The notes: generated by a model not told the origin, from the sequence alone. 64,000 nucleotides of DNA from Duganella sp. CF402 (GCF_900109645.1 NZ_FOBG01000001.1:1054001-1118000), one strand, 5' to 3'. Shown: positions 41,173 to 50,604, counted from the first letter of the stretch. Numbers and translations: made by a program.

Positions 41173-42774
41173 ATGTTTAATAGCATAACCATACGAGCGC
41201 GCCTGATCCTGACCATGTCGGTATTGGGTGTGCTGATGCTGGTCTTGGGCGGCCTGAGCATCTTCGGTATGAATACCGTCAACTACGCGTTGAAAGACGT
41301 GTACTCCAACCAGATGGCCTCGACCATCGCACTGGCCAACGCCAAGAATTTCCTGAACCGCTCGCGCTTCGTGATTGACCGCGGCGTATTTCATCCCGAG
41401 GCAGCTGACCTGGATAAAACCCTGGGCCGCGCCGACGGCTTCATCCAGGACGCCGACAAGGCCTGGAAAGACTACCTCGCGCTGCCGCTGAGCGACGACG
41501 AGAAAACGCTGGCCGCCGACCTGGACGCCAAGCGCACCGTGTACGTCGCCGAGATGCGCGCCCTGATGGCGGCCTTGCGTGCGCAAGACAAAGACAAGAT
41601 CGAAGACCTGTCGATGAAAACCCTGTCGGCGCAGTTCGGTATTTTTGACGCGGCCTCGGTCAAACTGGAAAACTTCCAGCTGGATTCGGCCAAGACCCAC
41701 TACGACGAGAGCCAGTCGTTCTTCTCCGGCTTCACCAAGGGCTACACCATTGCGCTGCTGCTGGGTGCGGCGCTGATCGTGTTCTCGGCGGTACGCTTGC
41801 TGGGCGCCATCCTGCGTCCGCTGGAAAGCGCGCTGGGCCACTTCGACCAGATCGCCAGCGGCAACCTGGCCAACCGCATTGTGGCCGACCGCAACGATGA
41901 AATGGGCAAGCTGATGCAAGGCCTGACCAAGATGCAGGACCAGATGTCCGGCACCGTCAGCAGCATCCGCACCGGCAGCAGCGCGATCGCCACCGCCAGC
42001 GCCGAAATCGCTTCCGGCAACCTCGACCTGTCGCGCCGCACCGAGAACCAGGCGGCCGCGCTGGAAGAAACCGCGTCGTCGCTGGAAGAGCTGACGTCGA
42101 CCGTGCGCCAGAATGCCGACAACGCCCGCCAGGCCAACCAGCTGGCGCTGAGCGCGCAGGATGTGGCCGGCAAAGGCGGCCAACTGGTGTCGCAAGTGGT
42201 GGACACGATGGGTACCATCAACAGCTCGTCGCGCAAGATTGCCGACATCATCGGCGTGATCGATGGTATCGCCTTCCAGACCAATATCCTGGCGCTGAAT
42301 GCGGCGGTGGAGGCGGCGCGCGCTGGTGAACAGGGCCGTGGCTTCGCGGTGGTGGCGACCGAAGTGCGTAACCTGGCGCAGCGCTCGGCGGCGGCAGCGA
42401 AAGAGATTAAAGAACTCATCACCGCATCAGTGGAACAGGTGGATGCAGGCACGCAGCTGGTCGACAAAGCCGGTGCGACGATGGAAGAGATCGTCACCAG
42501 CGTGGAGCGCGTCACGAGCATCATGACCGAGATCATGATCGCCGGCGAAGAGCAAAGCTCGGGCATCGAGCAGATCAACCAGGCCATCGTGTCGATGGAC
42601 GAAGTGACCCAGCAAAACGCCGCGCTGGTGGAAGAGGCGGCGGCTGCCGCCAACGCCATGCAGGAACAGGCGGCGCAGCTGGAAGAAATGGTCAGCACCT
42701 TCAAGCTCGACAGCACCGTGCGCGTTGGCCATCACCAAGCCCTGCGCCGTCCGGCGCTGGCCCTGCCAAACTGA
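41173..42774 (+). CDS. Methyl-accepting chemotaxis protein with periplasmic four-helix sensor
   Basis: 533 residues. Transmembrane helix 1 (about 11-31, LILTMSVLGVLMLVLGGLSI), a periplasmic all-helical sensor of about 160 residues (Tar-type four-helix bundle), transmembrane helix 2 (about 191-212), HAMP (PLESALGHFDQIASGNLANR), then the signalling coiled coil with hairpin tip FQTNILALNAAVEAARAGEQ and GRGFAVVATEVR. Starts at ATG 41173 with GAGGGA upstream. No NWETF-type C-terminal tether. The ligand is unknown. A Glu/Gln-rich adaptation region (RTENQAAALEETASSLEEL) is present. Confidence 0.92.
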   Translation: MFNSITIRARLILTMSVLGVLMLVLGGLSIFGMNTVNYALKDVYSNQMASTIALANAKNFLNRSRFVIDRGVFHPEAADLDKTLGRADGFIQDADKAWKDYLALPLSDDEKTLAADLDAKRTVYVAEMRALMAALRAQDKDKIEDLSMKTLSAQFGIFDAASVKLENFQLDSAKTHYDESQSFFSGFTKGYTIALLLGAALIVFSAVRLLGAILRPLESALGHFDQIASGNLANRIVADRNDEMGKLMQGLTKMQDQMSGTVSSIRTGSSAIATASAEIASGNLDLSRRTENQAAALEETASSLEELTSTVRQNADNARQANQLALSAQDVAGKGGQLVSQVVDTMGTINSSSRKIADIIGVIDGIAFQTNILALNAAVEAARAGEQGRGFAVVATEVRNLAQRSAAAAKEIKELITASVEQVDAGTQLVDKAGATMEEIVTSVERVTSIMTEIMIAGEEQSSGIEQINQAIVSMDEVTQQNAALVEEAAAAANAMQEQAAQLEEMVSTFKLDSTVRVGHHQALRRPALALPN

Positions 42775-42841
42775 TTTGACGCTCCACAAGCATGGCTGTG
42801 GTGCGAGTTGCACGCGCTGCGTGAAGCTCGTACCATGAGCC

Positions 42842-43249
42842 ATGACTACTGTCACCACAGATCTCCTGAATGCCCGGCTCAAAACCGTCGAAACGCGGAT
42901 GGATGCCAGGATTTTGGCTATTGAAGCCGCGATCGCGGGATTGATCGAGTCGCAACGCCAACTGCGTGCGGACATCAAGAGCTTGCAGGTGACCGTCGTC
43001 GTCACAGCCATTGCATCGGTACTGGCGATTGGCGCGATTAACGCAACCGTCTTTTCCAACATGCTGGCTGCTTTCAAATCGGGCGCGGACGTCGGCGCTT
43101 TTCAAACCGAGCTACTAAAAACCCAAGCGGAGTTGGCTGAGACTCAAGTCGAAGTCAAGCGGCAAGTGGAGGCCACTGCCACTTTACTCAAGAAAATGGA
43201 AGCCAGGGAGCGACAGCAAGCTGAGGCAGCCAACTCTCGCCGTAATTAG
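42842..43249 (+). CDS. Hypothetical coiled-coil membrane protein
   Basis: 135 residues: an N-terminal coiled coil (LNARLKTVETRMDARILAIE), one transmembrane span (VTVVVTAIASVLAIGAINATVF) and a C-terminal coiled coil rich in Glu, Lys and Gln (LAETQVEVKRQVEATATLLKK). The layout recalls small CCDC90/DUF1640-like proteins, but I do not recognise a family with confidence. The stop overlaps the stop of the converging DHA2 gene by four bases. No ribosome site is obvious before ATG 42842. Confidence 0.65.
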   Translation: MTTVTTDLLNARLKTVETRMDARILAIEAAIAGLIESQRQLRADIKSLQVTVVVTAIASVLAIGAINATVFSNMLAAFKSGADVGAFQTELLKTQAELAETQVEVKRQVEATATLLKKMEARERQQAEAANSRRN

Positions 43250-44640
43250 CGTGCGGCTGGCGTGGTGCTCAACGGTTGCTCCGGGAGCCAGAACAGCATC
43301 AGCAGGCCCAGTCCCACCAGCACCGTGCCGGCACCGAAGATGGTGCCGATGGCGTGACGGTACATCGCGGCGTTGGCCGCCTGGCCGTGTAGTTGCTGCG
43401 CCAGGATAGCGCCGGAGCCGGTCACGCCGATCAGTCCCCCCAGCGAACGGAAGAAGCCCAGCATGGCCGTGCCGACGCCGCGCCGCATCAGGGGCAGGGC
43501 GTTTTGGACGGCGATGGTCATATTCGGCATCACCAGTCCCAGCCCCGCGCCAAGCACGAAGATGGCCGGTTCCAGCACCATGTAGCCGGCGGCCGAGCTG
43601 ATCCCCCATGCCAGCGCGGCAAACGACGCCGTCGCCATCGCCAGGCCCAGCACCTGCGCCGGCTTGTAGCGGCCGGACTTGGCCAGCACGCGGCCGTTCA
43701 GCCCCGACGAGATCACCAATCCCACCATCATCGGCATGGTCAGCAAGCCCGAGCTGGCCGGCGACGCCCCCATCACCATCTGGAACAGCAGCGGGAAGAA
43801 CACACTGGAACCCATCATGCCGACGAAGGTCAGCGCCAGTACCACGCTGGCGATGTTGAACACGCGGTTGTCGAACAGATCCGGCGGCAGCACCGGCTCC
43901 GGCACGCGGCGCACGTGGATCAGCAGTCCAACCGCCAGCACGCCGGCCAGCACGCCGGTGTAGAGCAGCTCGCGCGAATCCCAAGCCCACTCATTGCCGC
44001 CCAGCGCCAGCACCAGCAGCGCGGCGGTGATGGCACCGGTCAGCAGCACCGAGCCCAGATAATCGATCTTGTGGGCGGTGTGTTTTTTATCGTGCGGCAT
44101 GAACTTGGCGATGACGTACAGCGCCAGCGCGCCCATCGGCAGATTGATGTAGAAGATGGCGTGCCACGACAGCCAGTCCGTCATCAGCCCGCCCAGCACC
44201 GGTCCGAGCACGCTGGTGGCCGCGTACACGGCGGCGATGGCGCCCTGGCGCTTGCCGCGCTCGGCCGCCGGGATCAGGTCGGCGATGACGATTTGCGCCA
44301 GCGGCATGAAGCCGCCCGCGCCCAGGCCCTGGATGGCGCGGAAGGCGATCAGCTCGACCATGTTCTGCGCCAGCCCGCACAGCGCCGAGCCGATCAGGAA
44401 GATGATGATGGCCGTGTACAGCAGCGGCTTGCGGCCGTACTGGTCGCTCAATTTGCCATACAGCGGCATGGTGGCGGTGGAGGCCAGCACGTAGGCCGTC
44501 ACCACCCATGACAGGTGCGCCATGCCGCCGAGATCGGAGACGATGCGCGGCAGCGCGGTGGCCACGATGCTCTGGTCCAGCGCCGCCAGGCCGATCATGA
44601 TGACCAGGCCCATGTAAATGTTACGGATTTGATGATTCAT
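43246..44640 (-). CDS. DHA2-family (EmrB/QacA) drug:H+ antiporter
   Basis: 464 residues with 14 predicted transmembrane helices. Motif A is LYGKLSDQYGRKPLL after helix 2; motif D1 at the start is LAALDQSIVATALPRIVSDL; motif C lies in VYAATSVLGPVLGGLMTDW. DHA2 pumps export many lipophilic drugs and dyes. The gene overlaps the MarR regulator upstream by four bases (ATGA), so both are made from one autoregulated mRNA. No EmrA-like adaptor is present, so it should work alone in the inner membrane. Confidence 0.92.
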   Translation of the reverse strand: MNHQIRNIYMGLVIMIGLAALDQSIVATALPRIVSDLGGMAHLSWVVTAYVLASTATMPLYGKLSDQYGRKPLLYTAIIIFLIGSALCGLAQNMVELIAFRAIQGLGAGGFMPLAQIVIADLIPAAERGKRQGAIAAVYAATSVLGPVLGGLMTDWLSWHAIFYINLPMGALALYVIAKFMPHDKKHTAHKIDYLGSVLLTGAITAALLVLALGGNEWAWDSRELLYTGVLAGVLAVGLLIHVRRVPEPVLPPDLFDNRVFNIASVVLALTFVGMMGSSVFFPLLFQMVMGASPASSGLLTMPMMVGLVISSGLNGRVLAKSGRYKPAQVLGLAMATASFAALAWGISSAAGYMVLEPAIFVLGAGLGLVMPNMTIAVQNALPLMRRGVGTAMLGFFRSLGGLIGVTGSGAILAQQLHGQAANAAMYRHAIGTIFGAGTVLVGLGLLMLFWLPEQPLSTTPAAR

Positions 44641-45080
44641 TCGCCAATCTCGTTGAGGTAGACAAGTGCGTTGCGCAAGGCAGCCGCGCCTTCCGGCGGC
44701 AACTGGGCCAGCCGGCGGGCCAGCCAGTCGCGGCGGCGGTTGCGGATATCGGCCAGCACCGCCGCGCCGTGCTCGGTCAGCAGCAGGCCGCTGCGGCGGC
44801 GGTCTTCAGGATCGGGCGCGTCGCGCCTGACCAGATTGAGCGCTTCCAGCGTCTTGATGTGGCCGCTCATGGTGGGGCCGCGCAGCTTTTCCTGCCGCGC
44901 CAGTTCGGCCACGCCGATGCCGGGCTGCAGGCTGATGGTCGAAATCAGCATCTTCTGCTGCAGCGTGAGTCCGGACGAATCGTCGTCGCTTTCCTGCCTC
45001 AGGCGCCGGAACACGTGGTGCAGGGCAACGCGCAGCTCATCGGCCAGCGCGATGGCATGTTGGGGGATTTCAGTCGTCAT
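44637..45080 (-). CDS. MarR-family repressor of the DHA2 pump
   Basis: 147 residues. Winged helix: PGIGVAELARQEKLRGPTMSGHIKTLEALNLVRR as helix-turn-helix and DPEDRRRSGLLLTEHG as the wing. Long N- and C-terminal dimer helices are present. A 21-bp inverted repeat lies eight bases upstream of its start and just downstream of a consensus -10, so autorepression released by a drug ligand is likely. It is translationally coupled to the pump gene. Confidence 0.92.
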   Translation of the reverse strand: MTTEIPQHAIALADELRVALHHVFRRLRQESDDDSSGLTLQQKMLISTISLQPGIGVAELARQEKLRGPTMSGHIKTLEALNLVRRDAPDPEDRRRSGLLLTEHGAAVLADIRNRRRDWLARRLAQLPPEGAAALRNALVYLNEIGE

Positions 45081-45087
45081 GATAGTT

Positions 45088-45114
45088 AGATAGGTAGGCT
45101 ACCTATCTATTATA
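45088..45114 (-). promoter_or_regulatory. MarR operator and -10 element
   Basis: AGATAGGTAG (45088-45097) and CTACCTATCT (45099-45108) form a perfect 10-bp inverted repeat around one base. Immediately upstream on the minus strand is a perfect TATAAT (45109-45114). A bound MarR dimer would cover the transcription start. Confidence 0.75.
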
Positions 45115-45274
45115 TCAAAAAGACTTTTGGTCAGCATATTGAGGCTTCTCAAAGCTGGGGTACTGCGGCCGCCACGCACCCGGATCCCAGGTACGTGCAG
45201 GCGGCGCTCACTTATTACGCCGATCAGGTGCTGCGCGCGCCTGCCAGGCGCGCCGAGTTCTGCGGCAGGTAAGC

Positions 45275-45967
45275 TTATTTGAGTGCGCCGAAGACTTTGC
45301 CGATCAGCTTGCTGCCGGTGCCGATCGGATCGGCGCGGATGGCTTTTTCTTCTTCGGCGATCATGGTGTACAGGCCGTCCAGCGCACGCTTGGTGACGTA
45401 GCCTTCCACCGTGGCCTGGTCTTTCGCCACCACGCCCAACTGCGGCGCCAGGCTCATGGCGGTGTTGTACTTGGTGGCCAGGCCGGATTTGTCGGTGACT
45501 TTTTTCACCACCGGCAGGAATTGCACCGCCAGCTTGTCCTGCGTTTTGCCACGGAAGAAATCGGTCACCGAGGTGTCGCCGCCGGTCAGGATGTTCTTGG
45601 CGTCGGTGATGGTCATGGATTTGACGGCGTCCAGCAGCAAGGGCTTGGCCATCGGTACGGCCGCCTCGGCGGCGTGGTTCATCTGCACCACCAGGTCGTC
45701 CAGCTGCTGGCCCTTGCCGGTCATCTTGAGGATGGGGCGCGCCTGCTCGAGGATTTTCGGCAGCGGGATGCGGACCTTGTCGTTGTTGAGGAAGCCGCCG
45801 TCCGCGCCCAGCTTGGACACGGCCGCGTTGGAGCCGGTCTCCAGCGCCGCTTTCAGGCCGCCCGCAGCGTCCTTGTTGGTCAGGTCGTCCAGCGACAAGG
45901 CAAAGGCGCTCGCAGCCAGCAGGCTGCATGGAATCAATAGGGCAATGGCGCGGCGCGAAACTGGCAT
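45275..45967 (-). CDS. DUF4197-family exported protein
   Basis: 230 residues with a Sec signal peptide (ALLIPCSLLAASAFA). The mature protein begins SLDDLTNKDAAGGLKAALE and contains NNDKVRIPLPKILEQARPIL, LDDLVVQMNHAAEAAVPMAK and GLYTMIAEEEKAIRADPIGTGS. These are the hallmarks of DUF4197, a periplasmic family with no assigned role. It lies alone between the MarR pair and the chemotaxis operon. Confidence 0.88.
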   Translation of the reverse strand: MPVSRRAIALLIPCSLLAASAFALSLDDLTNKDAAGGLKAALETGSNAAVSKLGADGGFLNNDKVRIPLPKILEQARPILKMTGKGQQLDDLVVQMNHAAEAAVPMAKPLLLDAVKSMTITDAKNILTGGDTSVTDFFRGKTQDKLAVQFLPVVKKVTDKSGLATKYNTAMSLAPQLGVVAKDQATVEGYVTKRALDGLYTMIAEEEKAIRADPIGTGSKLIGKVFGALK

Positions 45968-46014
45968 GGTTAAACCTCCGGGTGAGCAAAGGCTTTACTG
46001 TACTCCACCGCAGC

Positions 46015-47529
46015 CTACGCCGCCAGCGCCGGAATCTCCCTGGCCAGCCGTTCGAGCAGGCGGTCGCACTGGAATACGCTCAGGGTTTTGTGAGCGTCGC
46101 CTTCGCCTTCGATGTCGATGACTTCGTCCATTTCCGCGCGCGGGTCGCCGTTGGTGCTCTGGTTACGCATCATTTTCGGCGCGCCGAAGCGCTTGTTGTC
46201 GGCGATGGTCATGATGTTTTCCACCGCATCGACCAGCAGGCCGTAGCACTCGTCGCCGCGCTCGATCACCAGGATCTTGGATTGCGAGGTATCGTCCAGC
46301 GCAGCCATACCGTACAGGCCGCGCAGGTCGATTACGGTCACCATCTGCTTGCGCAGGTTGAGCATGCCGCGCATGAAGGCCGGCAACCCCGGCGGCCGGG
46401 TGATTTCGCCCACCGTCAGGTCGATAATCTCGCGCACTTGCTTGATCTCGACCGCATACGAGTTTTCCAGTGCGAAGGTGATGTAGACCTTGCGCTGGCC
46501 GCGCTGCACATCGTGGCGCTGGATCTTGGCCACCTGCGCCTCGTCCTTGGGATACAGGTTGGCATGGCCGTTGCGCATTTCCTTGATCTCGTTGCTGGAA
46601 AAGATTTGCTGATGGTCGAGGAAGAAGATATCGCCCAGGTCCGGCTTCGACAGGCAGCCGCCGAACATGCCGGCGCGCGCCTTGCTCAGCATCGGGATCG
46701 GCATGATTTCTTCGCTGTAGAAGTGCACGATGTTATCCACCGAGTCGACCAGGAAGCCGATGGTGGCATCGTCGATGCGTGCCACGATGATGCGCTGGTC
46801 GGGCAGGGCGCCGCGCTCGCTGGACGGCTCTGAATTGAGCAGGATGCCAAAGTCCACCACCGCCACCGGGCTGCCGCGGAAGTTGATGCGGCCCAGGCAC
46901 AGCGCGCTGTTCAGCACCGACGGCTGCAGTTCCGGCACGCGGATGATCTCCTGGATGGCCGCCATCTCGAACGCGAACGAGGCGGCGCCGACCCGGAAGC
47001 TGACGCACTTGCGGCGCTCGCCCTGGTGGCGGCGGGTTTCCTTGTCCGCGCATTGCAGCGCCAGCACTTGCGGCACGTTTTCAATATGGACCAGGGTGTC
47101 GGGATCGAGGATTTGCACCAGCCGCGCGCCGTGGTCCAGCAGGATGGTGCCGGCCACCACGCCGCGCTTTTCGCCGTCGGCATAGGTCAGCGTGCTGCGC
47201 TGTTCGGGCCGCACCCGCAGGATTTCGCCGGTGGCATCGAACAGGATGCCGACCAGCACGCCCTCGTAATCGAGGATGGCGATCTTATCGGTCGGCAGCG
47301 CCGCGCGCGCTTCCGGATTGAACACCCGGCCCAGGTTGACGATCGGGATGACGCTGCCGCGCAAGGTGAAGATGCCTGCCAGAAAACGCGGCGACAGCGG
47401 CAGTGGCGAGATTTTCTCCGGATAATTCACCACTTCGCGGAAGCACTTGGCGGGGAGGGCGAACTCGTCGTCGCCAAGGACAAAAGAACCAAATAATTCA
47501 GTGCTGTTGGTGGTGGGCGCATCAGGCAT
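46015..47529 (-). CDS. Triple-CheW scaffold protein
   Basis: 504 residues containing three CheW domains in a row. Domain 1 (about 10-150) has SFVLGDDEFALPAKCFREVV. Domain 2 (about 165-330) has VSFRVGAASFAFEMAAIQEI and INFRGSPVAVVDFG. Domain 3 (about 345-500) has YITFALENSYAVEIKQVREI and LNLRKQMVTVIDLRGLYG. CheW links receptors to CheA; a triple version could gather several arrays or signalling units. ATG 47529 overlaps the cheD stop by eight bases. The frame is open 19 codons further upstream, but that overlaps cheD. No CheA is encoded in this operon. Confidence 0.88.
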   Translation of the reverse strand: MPDAPTTNSTELFGSFVLGDDEFALPAKCFREVVNYPEKISPLPLSPRFLAGIFTLRGSVIPIVNLGRVFNPEARAALPTDKIAILDYEGVLVGILFDATGEILRVRPEQRSTLTYADGEKRGVVAGTILLDHGARLVQILDPDTLVHIENVPQVLALQCADKETRRHQGERRKCVSFRVGAASFAFEMAAIQEIIRVPELQPSVLNSALCLGRINFRGSPVAVVDFGILLNSEPSSERGALPDQRIIVARIDDATIGFLVDSVDNIVHFYSEEIMPIPMLSKARAGMFGGCLSKPDLGDIFFLDHQQIFSSNEIKEMRNGHANLYPKDEAQVAKIQRHDVQRGQRKVYITFALENSYAVEIKQVREIIDLTVGEITRPPGLPAFMRGMLNLRKQMVTVIDLRGLYGMAALDDTSQSKILVIERGDECYGLLVDAVENIMTIADNKRFGAPKMMRNQSTNGDPRAEMDEVIDIEGEGDAHKTLSVFQCDRLLERLAREIPALAA

Positions 47530-48085
47530 GCCGGGCTCCGCTGTAAGGGGTAACGAGTTCCTGCACCGTGTAGTCGCAAGTCGCACAGTCGATGGTCAGG
47601 GTGCGGCCGCTTTTGCCGCCGACGCGGCAGTAGCTGACGTTCAAGCCGAACTGGCGCAGGTAGCGGCGCGCCGCATCGGCATTTTGCTGGCCGATCTGCA
47701 AGCGGCTGGAACAGCCATTCAGCATGGTGGCGCCGCCGGCCAGCACCACTTCGATGTCGGGATAGTCCGCCACGCAAGCGCCCATCAGGCGCAGCAGGGA
47801 GGGCACAGCCTGGCTGACGTAGCGCGCGCCCAGTTCGCCATTGGCGGTGTCGCACTCCGGCAGCAGGCAGTGGGCCAGCCCGCAGCGGCCCTGTTTTTTC
47901 CAGAGGAAGGCGATGCCGACGCAGGAGCCGAGCAGGGCCTGCAGGTGGCCGCTGCGCGCGCTCACCTTCAGCTGGCCCATCGCCACCTGTTGCGGCCTGC
48001 CGATGTCGAGGTCTTGCGCGTCGTCGGCGTCGTCCCACGGCACGGCGGCCGGACGCATATCGCTGGGCAGGTGCGTGACTGGCAT
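47522..48085 (-). CDS. cheD: Chemoreceptor glutamine deamidase CheD
   Basis: 187 residues. The catalytic Cys (ALLGSCVGIAFLW) and His (GLAHCLLPE) and the motif LAGGATMLNG are present. CheD deamidates Gln to Glu in receptor helices, setting their methylation sites. It starts three bases after cheR and overlaps the triple-CheW gene. A 40-residue N-terminal extension, rich in Asp (DDADDAQDLD), goes beyond the minimal domain. Confidence 0.92.
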   Translation of the reverse strand: MPVTHLPSDMRPAAVPWDDADDAQDLDIGRPQQVAMGQLKVSARSGHLQALLGSCVGIAFLWKKQGRCGLAHCLLPECDTANGELGARYVSQAVPSLLRLMGACVADYPDIEVVLAGGATMLNGCSSRLQIGQQNADAARRYLRQFGLNVSYCRVGGKSGRTLTIDCATCDYTVQELVTPYSGARHA

Positions 48086-48088
48086 GGC

Positions 48089-48904
48089 TTATTCCATCCG
48101 ATAAATCATTGGCCGGTCGAACTGGTAGGCCGTGTTCATGCCCGAGATCGACTCCGACTCGCCCACGATCATGACCGCGTGCGACGCCATGCTCAAGCGC
48201 GCTTGTTGCAATATGGTTTGCTGCTGTTCCTGGTCGAAGTAAATCAGCACGTTGCGCAGGAAGACCAGATCGAATTGCTTGCCGGGCCGGAGTGGCGTCA
48301 GCAGGTTGTGCTGGGCCAGTTCGACATTCTTTTTCAGCGCATCGACCACGCGCAAGCCGTTGGCGCCGGGGCGGAAGTACTTCTTCACCCATTCCGGATG
48401 GGTTTCCTGGATGCGCTCCACCGAGCGGCCGGTGTACTGGCCGTCGCGCGCCAGCGCCAGGATTTGCTGCGAGATATCGGTCGCATGGATCTGATAGCCG
48501 AAGCCGGGATGGCGCTCCTGGAATTCCTCGCACAGCATGGCCATCGAATACAGCTCTTCGCCGCTGGAGGCGGCCGCCGACCACACCTTGAGGCGTTTGC
48601 CCGGATGCTCGCTCCACCAGCGCGGCAGGAATTCCTGCTCGACGTAGTCCCACACCTGCGGGGTGCGGAAGAACAGGGTGTCGTTGGTGGTGACCAGATC
48701 GATAAAGTGCGGCACCTCGGCGCGGTCCTGTTCCACCTTGTCGAGGTAAGCCTGATAGCTGTTCAGCTTGAGCGCCTGCACGCGCGGACGCAGGCGCCGT
48801 TCCAGCAGCACGCTCTTGCGCTCGCTCATCGCGATGCCGGTGTGTTTGCGGACGAGCGCGATCAGCGCCGTCAGCGTGGCGGGAGTGATGCCGGTGGCGT
48901 CCAT
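48089..48904 (-). CDS. cheR: Chemotaxis protein methyltransferase CheR
   Basis: 271 residues. N-terminal helical domain, then a SAM-binding domain with LKVWSAAASSGEELYSMAML (motif I) and LVFLRNVLIYFDQEQQQ. It methylates Glu side chains of MCPs. The beta-subdomain that binds pentapeptide tethers is short, and the MCP upstream lacks a tether, in keeping with a tether-independent CheR. It starts two bases after the MCP stop. Confidence 0.94.
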   Translation of the reverse strand: MDATGITPATLTALIALVRKHTGIAMSERKSVLLERRLRPRVQALKLNSYQAYLDKVEQDRAEVPHFIDLVTTNDTLFFRTPQVWDYVEQEFLPRWWSEHPGKRLKVWSAAASSGEELYSMAMLCEEFQERHPGFGYQIHATDISQQILALARDGQYTGRSVERIQETHPEWVKKYFRPGANGLRVVDALKKNVELAQHNLLTPLRPGKQFDLVFLRNVLIYFDQEQQQTILQQARLSMASHAVMIVGESESISGMNTAYQFDRPMIYRME

Positions 48905-48906
48905 GA

Positions 48907-50604
48907 TTACACCGTAAAGCCGGCCACGGTTTTATTCAGGTCGCCTGCACGCTGGTTGAGCCCCTCGGTGGAGCGGGCGATGCTGTCGCAAGCGGCGGCC
49001 GATTTTTCGGCTTCCTCGGCAATGTACTGCACGGCGGTGCTGACTTCGCGCGCCGTCAGCAGCTGCTCGTTGGCCGCCTTGGAAATATCGGAAATCGCCA
49101 CCGTGGTCTTGACCACGCCGTCGAGGATCTTGTCGAAAGCATCGCTGGCCTGGCGCGAAATCTCGCTGCCGGCGGAAACCCGCTTGACCGATTCGTTGAT
49201 CAGCTTGGAAATCTCCTTGGTCGCCTGCGAGGAACGCTCGGCCAGCTTGCGCACCTCGTCCGCCACCACCGAGAAGCCGAGTCCATGCTCGCCGGCGCGC
49301 GCGGCTTCGATGGCGGCGTTGAAGGCCAGCATATTGGTCTGGTTGGCGATGTCGCTGATGACTTTGACGATTTCGCCGATGTCTTCCGAGGAGCGGTTGA
49401 TCAGGTCCATCGCCTCGATCGACTTGGCGACGGCCTTGGCGCCGACTTCGGCCTCGTGCTGGGTCGACTTGGCCATCGAGTCGGCGTCCGAGGTGTTGTT
49501 GGCGATGGTGTTGATCGAGCTGGTCAGGCCGTCGATGGAGGCGTTCATTTCCTCCACCGTGGCGCCCAGCGCCTGGGTGCCCACTGCCACGCCGTTGGAG
49601 CGTTCGGCGATGGTGGTGGACGCGTCGGCCAGTCCGCTCGCGGACATCACCACGTCGCTGATCACCTTGCGCAGGTCGGCTATCATCTTGCTGATGCCTT
49701 CGGCCAGTTGGTCCAGCGGTTCGTTGCCGTCGACCACGACGTTGCTGGTCAGGTCGCCGTTGGCGGCGCGCGCCACCGAGTCCAGCAGGCGGGAGATTTT
49801 TTCGCCGTCGGAGCTGGCCTTGGCGGCGACCGACTCTTCCAGCGCCACCTGGTCGGTAATATCGCTTGCATATTTGACTATTTTGTATGGTTTGCCACTT
49901 AAATCCAAAATCGGATTATATGTTGCTTGAATCCAAACGGTTTTCTTGTTATTGCCGACGCGTTTATAGCGGCCGCTATCAAATTCACCACGATTTAATT
50001 TTTGCCAAAAACGTTTATATTCGGCGCTGGCGGCATATTCCGGGTCGCAAAATATGCGGTGATGCTCGCCCTTAATGTCGTCCAGGTAGTACCCCATCAC
50101 TTCAAGGAAGTTATCGTTGGCAATCAGTACATGGCCCTGCATGTCGAATTCGATCACGGCCTGGGCCTTGCTGATGGCGCTGACCTTGCCTTCATACTCG
50201 GCGTTGCGCAGGCGGTTGGTGGTGATGTCGGTGGCGAACTTGATGACCTTGTAGGGCTTGCCGTCGGCGTCCATCACGGGGTTGTAGGAGGCCTGGATCC
50301 AGATTTCACGGCCGTCCTTGGCTACGCGCTTGTATTCGCCTTGCTCGAACTCACCCTTGGCCAAGCGGCCCCAGAATTGTTTGTAGGCCGGCGAGGCGGC
50401 AAACTCCGGCTCGCAGAACATCGAGTGATGCTGGCCCTGGACTTCGGCCAGCGAGTAGCCTAGCACGCGCAGGAAGTTGTCGTTGGCGTGTAAAATTTTC
50501 CCTTCCAGATCAAACTCGATGACCGCTTGCACGCGGTTGAGCGCGGCGTGGATAGCTTGGAGTTCTACATCCTGGGTCTGGATTACCTGGCTCGGTGCGT
50601 TCAT
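48907..50604 (-). CDS. Soluble double-PAS methyl-accepting chemotaxis protein (Aer-like)
   Basis: 565 residues with no transmembrane helix. Two PAS domains (about 15-130 and 140-255), each ending in a PAC-like YNPxxDxxGKPYKxxKxAxDIT strand, are followed by a HAMP-like linker and the signalling domain (tip [33 protein letters not shown]). Such receptors sense redox or a cytoplasmic ligand through a PAS cofactor such as FAD or haem; which one is not evident. It leads the operon MCP-cheR-cheD-cheW3. DNA for the second PAS core (about 49858-50040) is strikingly AT-rich, about 39% GC by hand count, against the 60%-plus of its surroundings. Confidence 0.92.
   Translation of the reverse strand: MNAPSQVIQTQDVELQAIHAALNRVQAVIEFDLEGKILHANDNFLRVLGYSLAEVQGQHHSMFCEPEFAASPAYKQFWGRLAKGEFEQGEYKRVAKDGREIWIQASYNPVMDADGKPYKVIKFATDITTNRLRNAEYEGKVSAISKAQAVIEFDMQGHVLIANDNFLEVMGYYLDDIKGEHHRIFCDPEYAASAEYKRFWQKLNRGEFDSGRYKRVGNNKKTVWIQATYNPILDLSGKPYKIVKYASDITDQVALEESVAAKASSDGEKISRLLDSVARAANGDLTSNVVVDGNEPLDQLAEGISKMIADLRKVISDVVMSASGLADASTTIAERSNGVAVGTQALGATVEEMNASIDGLTSSINTIANNTSDADSMAKSTQHEAEVGAKAVAKSIEAMDLINRSSEDIGEIVKVISDIANQTNMLAFNAAIEAARAGEHGLGFSVVADEVRKLAERSSQATKEISKLINESVKRVSAGSEISRQASDAFDKILDGVVKTTVAISDISKAANEQLLTAREVSTAVQYIAEEAEKSAAACDSIARSTEGLNQRAGDLNKTVAGFTV

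Noticed and set aside
45099..45989. 296-codon minus-strand frame over the DUF4197 gene
   Set aside because: Arg/Gly-rich shadow in a different frame; the DUF4197 frame has a signal peptide and family motifs.
47447..49930. 827-codon plus-strand frame over the chemotaxis operon
   Set aside because: Antisense to four real, overlapping chemotaxis genes, with no recognisable domain.
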